Source of the DNA: Oscheius onirici
Lineage: Eukaryota; Nematoda; Chromadorea; Rhabditida; Rhabditidae
Assembly (NCBI GenBank): GCA_932521025.1
Contig: OW051468.1
Coordinates: 3,658,064-3,722,063 of the forward strand
DNA: 64,000 bases
Direction of reading: 5' to 3'
Position numbers and translations under genes: made by a program. Positions 21,432 through 34,318 of the stretch are shown piece by piece. Every line of letters begins with the position of its first letter. The first letter of the stretch is position 1. Under the pieces are notes generated by a model, which saw only the letters and a list, made by a program, of their open reading frames with translations, was not told the origin of the DNA and ran no database searches.

Positions 21432-21779
21432 CGGACCAGCTGCTGAGGTGACCTCTGACTAGACTGATGGGTCTCCTTGGAAACTGTTTGGGTTGATTAT
21501 GCTTGACATGTTCAAGTACTTGAACAAAGGTTCGAAACCTTCTTTGGAAAGTTATTTGAGTGGATTAATATAAACGCAAACTACTGTTTGGAATACTCCA
21601 TGTTATGCCACATAACCAGACGATCAATGGAAGACGACTTACGCACCAGGAGGGTAAACATGGTCAATGACATACTGAGCCGTGGAAGATCATTTGACCA
21701 GTGAAAAACGAACAGTCACATGGAAGAAGACGACTACATCAGCTTCAAAATCCCTCAACAAATCAGATGAGCAGTGGCA
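21432..21779. other. Intergenic, upstream of the phosphatase
   Basis: No gene seen. The plus-strand frame running opposite the phosphatase ends here and is a shadow. Confidence 0.5.
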
Positions 21780-23300
21780 GAGCTGACAAAGTCTGGTTCA
21801 AAACGGAGCTGACAAAGTCTGGTTCAAAACACTAAAAACCGGTGGTGAACAAGTGGTGGAATTCTTAACTGACCTGTTCAATAACTGCATCGAAACAGGA
21901 CAAGTCCCACACACGCTACCACAAGGAAGAATAGTGCTATTGCCAAAGAAGGGAGATTTGACAAATCTGGGTAACTGGAGACCAATAACGTTGTTGTCTG
22001 TCTTCTACAAGTTGCTTGCACTGGTACTGTTGAAACGCGTCGATGTCCTGCTGCAATTCGATCAAGACCCAGAGCAAACAGGATTCAAAAAGGGATGCTC
22101 AACAGGAAACCACATTTTCGTGATGCGGCAGCTTATGGAAAAGTCCCAGGAATACAACGCTACTGGATTCTATGCTGTTTTTGTCGACTACGAGAAGGCT
22201 TTCGACTCTATTGTAATAGAAGCAGTATGGAATGCTCTGAAAAAAACGCGGATTAGACAGCGAAATTCTGGAGCTGCTAAAGTATCTCTACGAACACAGT
22301 GACACGGAAGTTGCCATCAACGAAGAAAAAGTACAGATTGATCAAAAAAGAGGCGTACGGCAAGGCTGCCCTTTGTCTCCTCAGTTTTTTAATGCCGTCC
22401 TCGAGGATGTTCTAAGGAATCTGGATTGGAATGACAGAGGCCTAGCGATCAATGGGAAATTCTTATCGTATCTGTGTTACGCAGATGATATCATTCTCCT
22501 TGGCAGAACAGCGGCCGAAGTGGAAGAAATGCTGGATAGTCTGGATCAACAACGACAACGCGTTGGATTGAAAATTAACAGACGGAAAACGGTATGGTTG
22601 ACAACATTCACAACAGTCCGCCATACAATTTCGCTGCAAGGCTCCTTGTTGGAACGAGTCGATCAGTTCGTTTATCTTGGATCACTGCTGTCTACAAACG
22701 GTGACATGAAGAAGGAGTTACAACAAAGAGTCAAACTGGCGTGGTGTTCATTCTATGAGGATAAGGACATTTACTACTCAAGGATAACACCACTGCCCAT
22801 GAAGAAGAAACTTTTCGAGATGAAAGTTCTGCCGGTGCTCCTCTGTGGTCTGGAAGCTGCAGGTTTGACAAAGTCCGAGGAAAAGTTGTTAGCTGTCACC
22901 CAGCGTCGAATGGAAAGAAAAATGCTTCGACTATGCCTTCTGGATCGTGTTACAAACGAAGAAATTCGCAGACTAACAAATATCAAGGACGCCGTACTTG
23001 AATACAAGTCGAAACTGTTTGACTGGGCCTGGAAAGTTGCCAACAGCTCAAACAGCAGTTGGGCAAAAATGGTAGAGGAATGGACGACGAGTCGGAGAAG
23101 AGCAACGGGACAGCCTCCGCACAGATGGAGGAACCTGCTGGTTTCGAAATATGGTGCTACTTTCTCATCTACAGAAAGACCGAGCGAACGGTCGGCTTTC
23201 AAGCAGATGATGGATCGATGAAGATCCTCGAGTAACAAATTAGATGACCTACTTCTCCTACCGATTATTTTCTGAGATAGGATCCCAAAGATTAAAGATT
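21780..23300 (+). mobile_element. RTE-like LINE, 5'-truncated reverse transcriptase
   Basis: Non-LTR retrotransposon. Two adjoining frames cover most of a reverse transcriptase: RIVLLPKKGDLTNLGNWRPI, GFKKGCSTGNHIF, VDYEKAFDSI, then RQGCPLSPQFFNAV, the catalytic YADDIILL, LGSLLSTNGD and the RTE-style C-terminal TNEEIRRLTN and GQPPHRWR. A frameshift at an A-run (about 22243) separates them. The endonuclease domain is absent, so it is 5'-truncated. The 3' tail holds AAAGATTAAAGATTA units. A 24-base sequence (AGCTGACAAAGTCTGGTTCA...) is tandemly doubled at 21781-21830, next to the 5' break. Confidence 0.85.
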
Positions 23301-23600
23301 ATGCACGCGCTTAGCCGCACACTAATCGTTTTCAGATTCCACTGCAACCCAATTTGTTTTCGATATTGGTCACGAAGCCTGCCAAGAACCTGAAGCTGCT
23401 CAGAAGCATCGTCAACTATGCCGGAAGAGGAGCTTCAATGGGAGACAGACCAGAGAAGCTGAACGAGCCACCGTCACCGACCAAGAAGGCTTTGGCCGTT
23501 ATATTAGCCATTCCAAGATGTTTCTACTACTGAGTTCAAAAAGACTTGGAGGACCAAGTCTAGCTCGAAACGGGGCGAAGTAACCTGACCCGCCCATACC
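23301..23600 (+). other. Exon-like fragment
   Basis: After a TTTTCAG acceptor-like site at 23335, one frame reads STATQFVFDIGHEACQEPEA and stays open for about 80 codons to 23583. No matching upstream exon is visible and I do not recognise it. Confidence 0.25.
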
Positions 23601-23609
23601 GCCATCATA

Positions 23610-24757
23610 CTACGAACGAGGAATAAGGAAGAACGATTGAATTTGGAGACTAGTGAAAGTCTTCAACCTACGAAAATTGGATACACTGTCGCGTCCAAGC
23701 GTGCTCTCGACTAACAAAACCAAACTCATGACTGACAAAAATTTTATTTTTTGTCTGTCACTAGGTTTTATCCGGAAGCCTCCACCCTCGGCACAACCAC
23801 AGTCGCTGGCCTCATGCTGGTTGGCCGGCTCTTCATCATCGCCTTCGTGGTCGTCTGACTGCATCAGTTCCCTATCCATTTCGGCTTCGACAGCTATTTC
23901 AGCAGCAGATTGATAAGGCCTGCGGGAACATTTGCGAGCACAGGCTGGGGAGCAGGCGGTGGCGGAGGAGCACCCACGACAGCAGCTGGATCCGGATCCC
24001 AAAGATTAAAGATTAAAGACTACTGACAGTAGCAGACGCTGTTAGCTTTCGGGATAGAAGGTTCATGTGAGGCGTGAAGAGAACTTTCGTGTTGTGATAA
24101 AAAGTGGAGACACTGACCAAAATTTTCTACATGTCTTCCTGTAGAAGGAAGTCGGAAGGAGAGTCGTTTGTCTTGTTTAGACGACTGAATCACACTATAA
24201 AACGTATCGGCCCCATTAGCATTCACCGCCACGATACACTTTGTTTCAATTCCATATGGTCAACAAAGAGAAGGACTAGACCAAACATTCTCATCAAGAC
24301 CTCACCATGTACTTTCGGATTCTTCTGGTAATTCCCGATTTGAGCCGACGAAAAACCATTTGACAGTCTGAAGAAGAGAAAGAAGGATCTTCCGAGAAAA
24401 GGGATCAAAGATGACCCAGTCAAAAAGAGCTGTAAAGTGACCAAAAATAGAGTCTCACAAAATGAGTTATGGTTCGTGGTTCTGCAAAGAAGAGGAATTC
24501 AAAGCAGCCACTGCTGATAGCAGAACTACCGCACGACATATTCCCTCGTGATGCGACTGCAAAAGGTAAAGAAAATGTGCTCCAGAGGTCGTTTTAATGA
24601 ATGAAATGGATACACAGAAGCAATCGAAAATAAACTGATGTGTTGTTGATATGAAAACCTCTTTGCCACAATCAATCAATCTAACCTTGTTGCAAATGAG
24701 TCAATAACCACTCACCTTTTTTCTGACAGGAAGAACGACAGTCTCAGCGGCATACAT
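23610..24757 (-). other. Unresolved minus-strand gene with a Cys-rich exon
   Basis: The clearest exon (24002-23740) reads CCRGCSSATACSPACARKC, then a Glu/Asp-rich stretch (DDHEGDDEEPANQHE) and SDCGCAEGGGF, with AATAAA at about 23745. The spaced cysteines recall nematode Cys-rich cuticle or secreted proteins, but the match is loose. Farther upstream, an ATG at 24757 opens MYAAETVVLPVRKK and ends at a GTGAGT donor. I could not connect these pieces. They may belong to one gene or two. Confidence 0.35.
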
Positions 24758-25009
24758 TCCAAACTCCAGATTTGACAGCTGTGAGAGCCCTCGTTTAGAA
24801 ACCCGATGCCAGCTCTGATTGGCCGGAAACTTTGTCTAAAAATACTGATGACCCTTGGCATGTTTTCCAATCCAGTCCAGAAAGAGAGATCCGTCCAGCA
24901 GTCAGCGACAGATGTTATCTGACCAAGCCGGAAACACGGAATGACCGATGAGAGAGAAACTAACCAACCGAGCGGGTAAGGGAATGAAAGAGATTATGGT
25001 AAATCACCG
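24758..25009. other. Intergenic
   Basis: I see no gene here. Confidence 0.4.
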
Positions 25010-25640
25010 AGTAAGCCCTCCGATGTTGACCTTGGAGGACGATAACGGCGGAACGAGGCAGAGGTCTAAAACCAAAGAGCTGATCGTAAACGGGGACTGG
25101 TTTGTTCTTTTTCTATCAAATGATCTATTGGATCAACTGTTCATTTAACTAGAAGGGGGACCTGGGCGGGGAGCAGTTCATTTTTCAGCAGAAGACTTTG
25201 CATAATGCTCCGCCACTTAGAAAAATGATTTTATCGTGTCTCAGTTTATTTATCGTTCTTCCTGAAGGGAAGTTCAGTTATTTAATACACTCTTCAAGTC
25301 CTGGTTCGAGTGTACAGTATACTTTCTATTCCATACTCAACTACGTTGCTTTGAATATTTGAACAGTAAAACGACTACACTCGATCCTTTACTTGATACA
25401 GTTTTACCCCTCAAAACTCCCCGAAAACATCTTGTCCGCTCGTGTTGCTTATCCCCTCAATTGGCTATTATCTTGTCGCAAAACGCGTTGGTGGCGACCC
25501 CGCTCCGGGAACACATAATCTAAGTCGAGATTATGCATCCCGACCGGTCTTCATCCTCCCCCTCCTTCTCCTCAGATGGGGTCAGTCGATGCGGCAGCTT
25601 CTTCTCCTCCTTTTCTTTCTCCTGAAAGGATCAGAATGTA
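25010..25640 (+). repeat. Gene 5' region duplicated in inverse orientation at 51275-51978
   Basis: Promoter, 5' UTR and signal-peptide exon of the ZP gene match, in reverse complement, much of 51275-51978. Sub-blocks: 25009-25150 matches 51978-51840; 25385-25480 matches 51795-51707; 25481-25640 matches 51429-51275. AAACGCGTTGG at 25481-25491 is uninterrupted here and split by an insert in the other copy. Confidence 0.85.
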
Positions 25641-28600
25641 CTGTCCAGCCTGTCTGGAAGACCCCGATCACAGAGAGACGCTTTGCTCCACCTCTTCTGA
25701 AGAGAAGCTCCGCCCCTTACTATACTCGACCGGAAGACTTTAGGGTACTTTTACTCTTGCTCATTAATAATTATTTTCTAGGTTCCGAACTATCTCCCTC
25801 CCTCCCACAACCAGGTACAACATCCCAATGGATTCGGACCCAACAACTATCCTCGTCTTTTCCCTGTAAGTCAAGTAGCCATTCTCAATCTGTTCCTCTT
25901 CAGCAACAACAGTATCCTCATCGATTCCCTCAATTCCCCCAAACTCCTCCTCGTCCTTATCCCCAAGCCTATCAGCCAAGACCACAGTACTATCAACAGA
26001 GACCACCGGCTCCCCAGTACCAACAAGGAAGATTCCCCAATGGATGGATCTATTGGAATGGGGCGATAGTTCCTCCGGAAGCTGTTCCCTATCTTCAAGG
26101 AGTGGGCCCAGTTCCACCACAGGGTGCTTTTGGTCCTTCTCCTCCGACTACCCCGTCTCCTATGAGTCCTGGGGTCAGACCAGAAACTTTTACAGGTATT
26201 GATCAGATATCTTCTTCTAAAAAAGATTAGGCACTGTTCCCATGTCTCCATCGGCTAGTCCCACTACTAGTTCTCAAGAAGGTTCAACTTCTTCTCCGTA
26301 CCAAGAGTCGACTACCGTACCCACCCTTCCTTCAACTGTTCAGACTACCGAAGAAGCTGTCGAGTATCCGACTCCGATTGTGACTCCGGAAGAAGCCACT
26401 ATGAGCAGTCTCTTTACTGCCCAGAAGAATCCGTTCTCGTCAACTACAAGATCTGAAACTGGTTATGAACAGCCGGAAGAGAAGAGTACAAGTCAAACGG
26501 AGGTTCCCACTTCTGCATTTTTGACCAAGACAACCACAGAAGCCGTAGTCAGCTCCCAGCCGGAATATTTCCCTCGTCCAGTTCCGGCTCAAGTGGGTAC
26601 ACTTCTTTCCACATAGCACTTTTCTGTTACAGAGTTATCAACCTTCGAAAGGACCAGAGATTGTTGAGAAGCTGAACGTGAACATTCTACATCCTCCCTG
26701 TTCAGGAAGTCAGTGTTTCGACAAGAACAAAGTCTCAGTTTATTCACCACCAAAAGGACCAAAGTTCTTGATCAGTAATGCTGCAAAAGTAAGAAGATTT
26801 CTGTCTCATACTACTCAATAATCAGGGACAAGCAAATCTTCCACGGCCGAGTGTTCCGGAACAGAAGTATCTGCCATATGCGCCTCATCTGAGTACTCCT
26901 CCACGACCGATCGAGGTGAACTGATTAGTACAAGATCATACAGAATTTAGCCTCCCCAAGGAGGACCAAGAGTATTTATGCCTCCGAATGAGTTCTCTCT
27001 TCCACCTTACGAACAACCCACACCACCTCCGTCGTCTTCAGAATTTCCTTACTCACCAACAGCTCGAACTCTTCCTCCCCAGGAGTCAGAATACGACGCA
27101 AGTCCTCCGTCTGCTCCCCCACCGTCACCTCCATCTTATACACCGACCGAAGAGGATGTTACTCCAACTGTTCCTGACTACAATCGAGGTCCTGGTTCTA
27201 CAGTTGTTCCGGAAGAGTACCAGACCACGCCCACTCCAAGACTACCTCTCTGGGCAACTACCACTCCTTCGGAAGAAACATTCAGTCCAACTTATCGTCC
27301 TGTCCAACCTTCGGTCACTCCTGAAAGTCCAACACCATCTGGCCGGTTTCCAGGACGAGAGTCTACACCATCATTCGGTCCTAGAGGACCTACTTCGCCT
27401 GAAAGAGAAGGACCTGTCCCTCCGACAGGCGTACCTCCACAAGGACCGTTTTCTCCTGGAAGAACAACAGAAGAGACACCTCTCACACCCAGTGGACCAC
27501 CACCGTCAACTGAAGAGACTCCACCAACTGGCGGAGCTCCGCCTACTGGAGAAACTCCCCCGCATCCCGAAACCGTCCCGCCTACTAGTCCTTTCTCTCC
27601 CGAGTTCCCAACAAGACCTTTTGGACCTTTTACAGTTCCACCTAAAGGTCCTTTCTTACCCGAGTCGCCTTCTGGGCCTTTCGGCCCCTCGACAGTTCCT
27701 CACAGCGGGCCATTTGGACCTGAAAGACCGGGAACTCCTCCGCCGACGCCGTTTGAGCCAGAGAAACCTTCTAGTGTTGCTCCTCCAAGAGAGACAGGTC
27801 CTCCTCGAACTCCGAGTGGGCCAACTCCTCCTGGAAGAGAAACGATTCCTCTAGAAAGATCTAGTACTCCGGGAACTGAAAGAGTACCTTTTACACCATC
27901 GGGTGGTCCAGGAAGAGAAACCACACCTCCAAGAGGACCAGGAGAGAGCACTGAACAGCCGAGAACTCCTTCATGGTCGCCGACGTCTCCTGAACGTCCT
28001 GAGAGACCAATTCGTCCGTTTGGAGAAACTCCTCGTGTTCCACCGTTTGGAAAAGAAACTGTTCCTCCGAGAAGACCTCAAGAAGAAGCCATTCCTCCCG
28101 GACCAACAACTCCTGAAAGACCTCTATTCCCTCCTGTTGGTCAAGAAACGAGAAGTACACCGAGAGGACCAGAGAGTCCTCCTTCTGGAAGAGAAACGTT
28201 CCCTCCTAGAAAACCTCCCGGTGGTGGAGGAACAACCAGTAGACCGAGAGTTCCAGAGGGTTCTATTCCACCAAACGAACCACAGACTCCTTATTCACGA
28301 AAACCAGAAACGCCTAGAACTCCGTTCAACTTCCCCGAGAATCCAACAGTTCCTCAGAAGGAAACTACACCTTACTTCACATCGGAGACTTTGACTACTC
28401 CCTCGCCCTATTCGACTACACCGAAAAAGGGAGTGCAGAACAGATTGAGAGGTTTGTCCCAATAGTTTTCGACCACTGAAAGTAATTTCAGCCGGCAAAG
28501 TACGCGTTGTTTGTCAAGAAGACGGGATCAAGTTTATCGCGACATCGATTCTTCCATTTTCGGGAGAGATCTTTGCCAATGACCGAAAAAGAATTCCGAT

Positions 28601-29867
28601 CTGTTTCCACACTCTCCAGAAGACGATCATGCCGACAGCTTTCTTGCCTTTCAAAGAATGCGGAGTCAAGAATGCCGTCGATCAACTGAACAATCAAGCG
28701 CAGTACCATATGCAGGTATGGAATCAGATCTACCAATTCCAAACTTTGTCTAGGTCGTGGTGGTAGTCAAGCAGGAAGACGGCTCGACCACCGTCCAGTC
28801 CTATATGGCTCAGTGTGTTCATCAGAAGATTAAGTACAACAAACAGACTCTTCCTAGGAGAATAGAAGAGGCTCTGGAAGAGTAAGTCAACTGTTCTGAT
28901 TGAGTCATTCTCTCTCAGACTGCGTCTGGTTCCGATCAAACTGGAGCAGAAGGCTCTTCTTCCTCTAGTCGAGATGAAGCTTCTCGTCGATGAACACGGT
29001 CGAATTGGACCGGAAGTCGAAGCTGTGGACATTGGAATGCCTCTGGCCCTGCATTGGAGTCTCAGGAACGAGTCATCTGCCTATGGATTCCATGTAAAGA
29101 GTTGTGCTGTGGCTGATACAATCAGTGGAATGGACATGATGGTCATCGATGAACAGGGGTCAGTACAGGCTAATATAATAATACGGCTATTCTGAGATTC
29201 AGATGCTCGACCGATACGACCATTATGGCTCATCCTCACTACGATACCTACCACGACACAGCGTCTTCTCACATGTGGGCCTTCAAAGTAAGTTTTTGCG
29301 CTGGAACAGGGACATTGAGTAAACTTTGTAAAATTATTAGTTTGACCCAGAAAATAGAATTCAGAGAAGCAGAAAATGATTGTTTAGGTGCCGGATCACT
29401 CAAAACTGCGACTCTCCTGTGAGATTTCAATCTGCACAGATCTGACTCCAAGTGGCAGCAATCAGTCTAGTTGCAGCTCTATTCCAACGGCACATTCTTC
29501 CATTTTCTCGATTTAAAACAACTTTTAGCCTCCCTTCTGTCCTGATCTGATAACTTCTCCCTCCAATTCGATCCTCTTCGACAAGGGATCTTTCCTCAAG
29601 AGAAGACGAGAAATCGACTCGACCGAACAAATTCAGACTGTCCGCGCGGCAATTTGTACCAGCGACACCTGTAGAAAGGATTACGGTAACTGTCTAGCTC
29701 GATATCTGAATAAATATTTAGTGGCACTGCCTCATTGCGTCGACGTCCGATGGCTGGCTGCCAGTTCCGCCTTTTCCGGCTCACTATTCATCCTATCGGT
29801 CGTGGTAAATGTGGCACTTCGATGCAAGGTTTCTCGTGAGAGAAGTCAAGAAAACGGGCGATTTTAA
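25589..29867 (+). CDS. Proline-rich ZP-domain (cuticlin-like) transmembrane protein
   Basis: Secreted or membrane-anchored extracellular matrix protein. The first exon has a clear signal peptide (MRQLLLLLFFLLKGSEC). Exons 2-3 are Gln/Pro/Tyr-rich. A large exon at about 26950-28450 encodes roughly 490 residues of Pro/Thr/Ser/Gly with degenerate units around GRETxPP. A ZP domain follows from about 28495: VRVVCQEDGIKF, FHTLQKTI, then after 28920 LALHWSLRNESSAYGF, HVKSCAVAD, and CEISIC. A furin-like KRRRE site (about 29600) and a C-terminal hydrophobic helix (SAFSGSLFILSVVVNVAL) complete a typical cuticlin/ZP plan, in which cleavage frees the ZP module to polymerise. The TAA at 29865 overlaps AATAAA. 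One exon join near 29290-29390 requires skipping a stop-containing stretch, so the intron there is about 100 bases. Family is clear, but exact exons in 29290-29720 are not. Confidence 0.88.
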
Positions 29868-29921
29868 TAAACTTTTTTCATTTTCTGAAACGGACAATAT
29901 TCAAGAATAAACAAGAAAAAA

Positions 29922-32900
29922 TTAAATGAGAACCGGCAAGGTAGGATCACGAGGTACAAGACCCATAGATTGTAAGACGACCTAAAGTTACTATATTGTA
30001 GTTATAAAAAGAAAAGATTACCTGACAAACGATTGATTTTCCGTCCTTTTTGTTCCGAGAAGTCGTGGCGGAGCAGTATTCGGTCCCGTTGACCACAGCC
30101 CTCCAGACGAATTCTCTCTGATGCGGTGGACCCGTCTCCATGCAGGTAAAGACCGGCGACTGCCATTTTCTCTTGGCACATAGTTCCATCACCAGAGAAA
30201 CCGGGTGTTTTCCTGTATTTTTTATTTATTCAAAAATATAAGCTAGAAAAACCTGTAAGATCCGTTCCGGGAATTCTATTGATACTTTTGTTGGATCTGG
30301 CGGGTAGATCTTCTTGGGTGGCCAGTCCTTTTCGGTCGTTTTTGACATCAAGAGTCAGAGGTTCGAGACTTCCAGAACACTCGCGGCCGAGTCCCGTTCC
30401 AGGCCGCCAGCCCATTCTCTGCATCATCCGCAGTCCGATTCCTCCTTCGAAATTCGGGGCCAGCTGTTTGAACATGTCCTGGAAAAAATCTTTTTATTAG
30501 AGTTACAACATATTTCGTCTTCGGCTCTCTTCGCAGCTAAAAGATCTGAAATGAATAGACTGGGGCTCTCCGTTTTGATAGCTATTCTCTCCTAGACGGA
30601 AAGAATAGCTAGGAAAACGAGGAATTCACCAGATTGTCCAAGACGAAGACGATTATCATGTGGGAGATGAACCCGAAGAGGAGGAGCAGGTTCCGTCCTA
30701 TATTCAGAAATTACAGCTTGTTTCAAAGCGATACTGTCCTTTGAATGACTGGATCAATAGTCTGTTTAACTGAAAGAAGTACTTTGAAACAAGCTGCAAA
30801 GAGAGTAAAATTCCAAATTTTGAAGAATGTTGTAAACAACCAAATCCTTGCTCGTGATTTGGTTCTTTACGATGTGATTTGGTTCTTTCGATAATTCTCG
30901 CAGTTTGTGTTTAAAACTAAGCAAAAAAAGAAAGTGAAGACGAACCTTTCGAACCCAGGCGTGTCCTCTCGGATCGTGTGGCTGAAGCTCATCAGCCGAC
31001 ATCACATCGACTCCCGTGGTTCCGGTAAACTTGCCGGGAAGACTTTTCAACGTCGCCCAGGTGTTCATCTAAATACACTTTTGACCACAGAAAGAGATAA
31101 AAAGTTACCTGTTCATTGGCATCTTTGAGATCTCTGATAGCGTGAAAGTCGTTTGGATCCTCTTGAAGAATACGCTGTGCTTTTGCTCTTCTCGCCAATA
31201 CTTCAGCCACATTTTTCGGTGGAACCTATAAAATGTTGGTTAGTTTTCAGTAGACCATTCTGTAGAAATTTGATAAATTTTATTTGTCTTTGGAAAGCAT
31301 GACACAATTATTGAAAATTAGGAAGTACCGCGGATATCTGCTCCGGTTCTTTGATGATCATTTTCTCCTTTGGCGGAATGATTAGAGTGGCTGGAACCGG
31401 TGGAGGTGCCGGCATCAGAGTGTCTTCGGCCTAGATATTTAAGTTGAAAGCGAATTGATAAAGAACTGACCGTAATTTTAGGAGGAAGAGGAGGTGGAGG
31501 CAGGGCTGGAGGTACCGGCGGAGGAGGCAACATAAAAGCCGGCGTTTGTTCCAGCTGTTTGGCCTTTTGTCGAACCTTTTCCGCGTCCAGACTGCTCATC
31601 GCCTTGAAGTTCTTCTGGACAGTCGAAGCCGTCATCAACGGAGCCTCCTTCTCTACTTTTTGCCATTCCTAGAGTGATTTTAAAACTGAATATTACAAAT
31701 AAATTACCGTATTTTCTCTGTGAACAGCTCCAGAAGAAACGGGATAGACGACACGAAGAGCAGCCGTATCCAGGATACATTCTTCAGCCGATTTCGTGGG
31801 CAAAGGAACGGCATTCTGGATAGGTTCATGAGAAAGATGAGCAAAAATAACCAACCACGATGTTAATCTTAATGGAATCGTTGAAAGGTGCAGCCGATTT
31901 GTAGGCTTTGAACGACGGACCGGCGACTTCACTCTCATTGTCGGAAACGACCTCGCCACGAGCACGTCGATCTTCCTTATCTTGTCGTCTTTGTAGTTTT
32001 TCACAATATGCTGAAATTGGATTTGATTTTAAAAGAAAAGAAAAAATAAAAACTCACTAACAAAGTCCTCGACTGATTTGGGATTCGGATCGCCAATATC
32101 GAAAATACCGGCAGCACGTCGTTTTTTGGCAATTTCGAGTAGTTTCGCCTTGTCAATTTGAGTGTCATCTCTGCCTCTACTTCTAAAACTTATCATTTTG
32201 AAGAGAGACTAAATGAAAGTACCTGCTCCTGGACCTTCGGCCCCTACTCCACGACCTCCTTCGCTGTCTGTCTCGATCGTAGCTTCGACTTCTCGCCCGT
32301 CTATGGTCCCGACTCCGCGATCGTCTGACTTCTCGACTCTGTGATCTTCGTCGTTTTTCTCGATTCCGTGAAACACTTCGCGGCCGTTTCTTCTCTTTGC
32401 TTTTAGACCGTTTTCTGCTGCGACTTCTTTCTTTTCGACCCGGTGAACGAGATCGACTCTTCCTCTTTTCCCTCTTTTTCTCTTTCGATTCTTTGTTCTT
32501 TCTTTTCGACTTGTTATTCAATTCTTTATCTCCCGATTTCTCTTCTTCTTTTGGCAGCTAAATATTTTGTTTGAATATTTTAAAAAACCAACCGGTTTGA
32601 CAGTAAATTCCCATTCATTGTTGTTTTTATATGGCAATTTGATCTCCTCCACAGGCGGATTTTTGATCTCTGCAAGATCTTTTTTTTGTTCTGAAGGCGA
32701 TTCGGCAGGCATTGGAATTTCAACGATTTGCTCGACATCTATGGTTTCAGTCGACGGAATTGATAGACCATATTCGTCGGTCTTCATAACTTCGACCGTC
32801 TTTTCCACAACTTCTTCCTCCACAATCATTTTTTCTTCCACCTTTTCAACGCCTTCATCCTTCCTGACTCTTGTCTCCACTTTTACTTCGGTCTTCGTCT

Positions 32901-34318
32901 CAATCACGTTGGTTTTAATGCTAAAAACAAATAAAATGATAGTCAAATCTAAATATTACTTGAAAAAGATAGCCTTGGGATGTACATCGATGAGGACACT
33001 GTTTGGAGATTCCGGTCGTTCTGACTCCTTTTCCTTCGTTTTCAGCAGCAAATTTCGCGGTATAAATTCTCCTGGTCCTTTTTCATCAATTACCTACGCG
33101 GAAAAATGAATAATCCCCAAGAAATAGCCAACCTTTTTCAAAATTTCAGATTCTTTCTTCTTCTCAGGAGACTTTTCTTTGGTTAGCGGAAAGTTGTCCG
33201 AGTCTCGCTTTCTATGTGATTGTCCAGGCTCACAAGGCAGTAATGCTAAAAGTTTTTATAAAACAGTTGTAGACAATGAATTACAGAGATTGAGAGGAGT
33301 ACCGATGGATTGCCAGCCTCCTGGATCACGAGCTTCGTACAGAACTGTCTGAAAATCTGCTCCGGCAGGCAGATCATCGTCATCATCGACGCTCTGAAAA
33401 CACAAATCAGATAGGAAAAAAAGAAGAAGTACCTGAGCAGAAGAACAAGAAGGAACGGGAGACAAACGATCGTCTTCAGGTTTTGACCTTTTCGGAGAGA
33501 CTTCCTTAGACGAACGTTTTCTTTTTACATCATCACAGATTGATCGAGAAGTGCTTCTATGTCTGGAAACAGATGATAAGTGCAAAAAACGTCCACTTCA
33601 CCTTCGTTTCTTGTCCTTTTGCCGATCCTTGGATTTTGACCGACTTCTGTCTCTTTTCTTCGACTTTTTTCTTTCGCGCGATCGACTTCGGTGTTTGTGT
33701 TTTGATTTCCTCTCCTTCTTATGTTTATGATGTTTCTTGCCTTTTTTAGGTTCCTGAAAAGAGTTATGGGCAGAATCAGATTAAACCAACTTTATCTCTG
33801 CCTCTAACGGACTCCAGGAGTTCTTCTACTAACTGATCACTAGTTTTAGCGCTAGAATTTGCCTTTTTCAGTTCCCCAGGCATGGGACAACTCAAAATTG
33901 GCAAGCAAATCAAAATAAAAAATTAATTCGAAGTACCGTGTTTAAAAGTTTGGCTTTTCCCGCAATCCCGGGTCCTGTCACGATGTCTAGTCAAATCTGA
34001 CGCCCTCTCAAAATTGTGTGTTCTCTCGTTCCCGAACAGGTCTTCATTGGAGCCTTGCCAATCTTTTTCGACTATTGATTCCGGCCTAAATTTCGTCACA
34101 TTATTTTGCAAATTGTCCAGAAATAGATTTTTCGTCTTGAATGTACCCGAATACCTATAAAAGGTGCGAAAAGTATCCGCGAACACTGCGTAAACCTATC
34201 GGAACGATACTAACGCTGAGTCATTGTTAGCTTTGCTGTTCGGCGAGCACACTTCCATCCGGCTGCCGAATTCACTCTCTTGATCATCTTCACGAGGCTT
34301 CTCTCGTGTTTTATACAT
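29922..34318 (-). CDS. SON: SON-like splicing factor (RS domain, G-patch, dsRNA-binding domain)
   Basis: Nuclear-speckle pre-mRNA splicing cofactor. The 5' end (ATG at 34318, MYKTREKPREDDQ) leads through charged, Lys/Arg/Ser-rich exons (KKGKKHHKHKKERKSKHKH near 33700), a Glu-rich exon (32946-32570), and a dense RS domain (about 32500-32230, repeated SRSR/RSRS). Downstream exons carry EIAKKRRAAGIFDIGDPN, proline-rich PPPVPPALPPPPLPP, NPDDFHAI-like QEDPNDFHAIRDLKDANEQM, and NTWATLKSLPGKFTG. The C-terminus has a G-patch (GIGLRMMQRMGWRPGTGLG) then a dsRBD (TGKHPVSLVMELCAKRKW ... VVLQSMGLVP). This G-patch plus dsRBD order matches vertebrate SON. About 13 exons with mostly short introns. It converges on the ZP gene with about 55 bases between stops. 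Confidence 0.88.

Noticed and set aside
20299-21462. 387-codon plus-strand ORF
   Set aside because: It is the complement of the tyrosine phosphatase, whose motifs are unmistakable on the minus strand. Its composition is that of a shadow frame.
26988-27854. 288-codon second frame across the proline-rich exon
   Set aside because: An alternate reading of a low-complexity exon; the main frame continues into the ZP domain.
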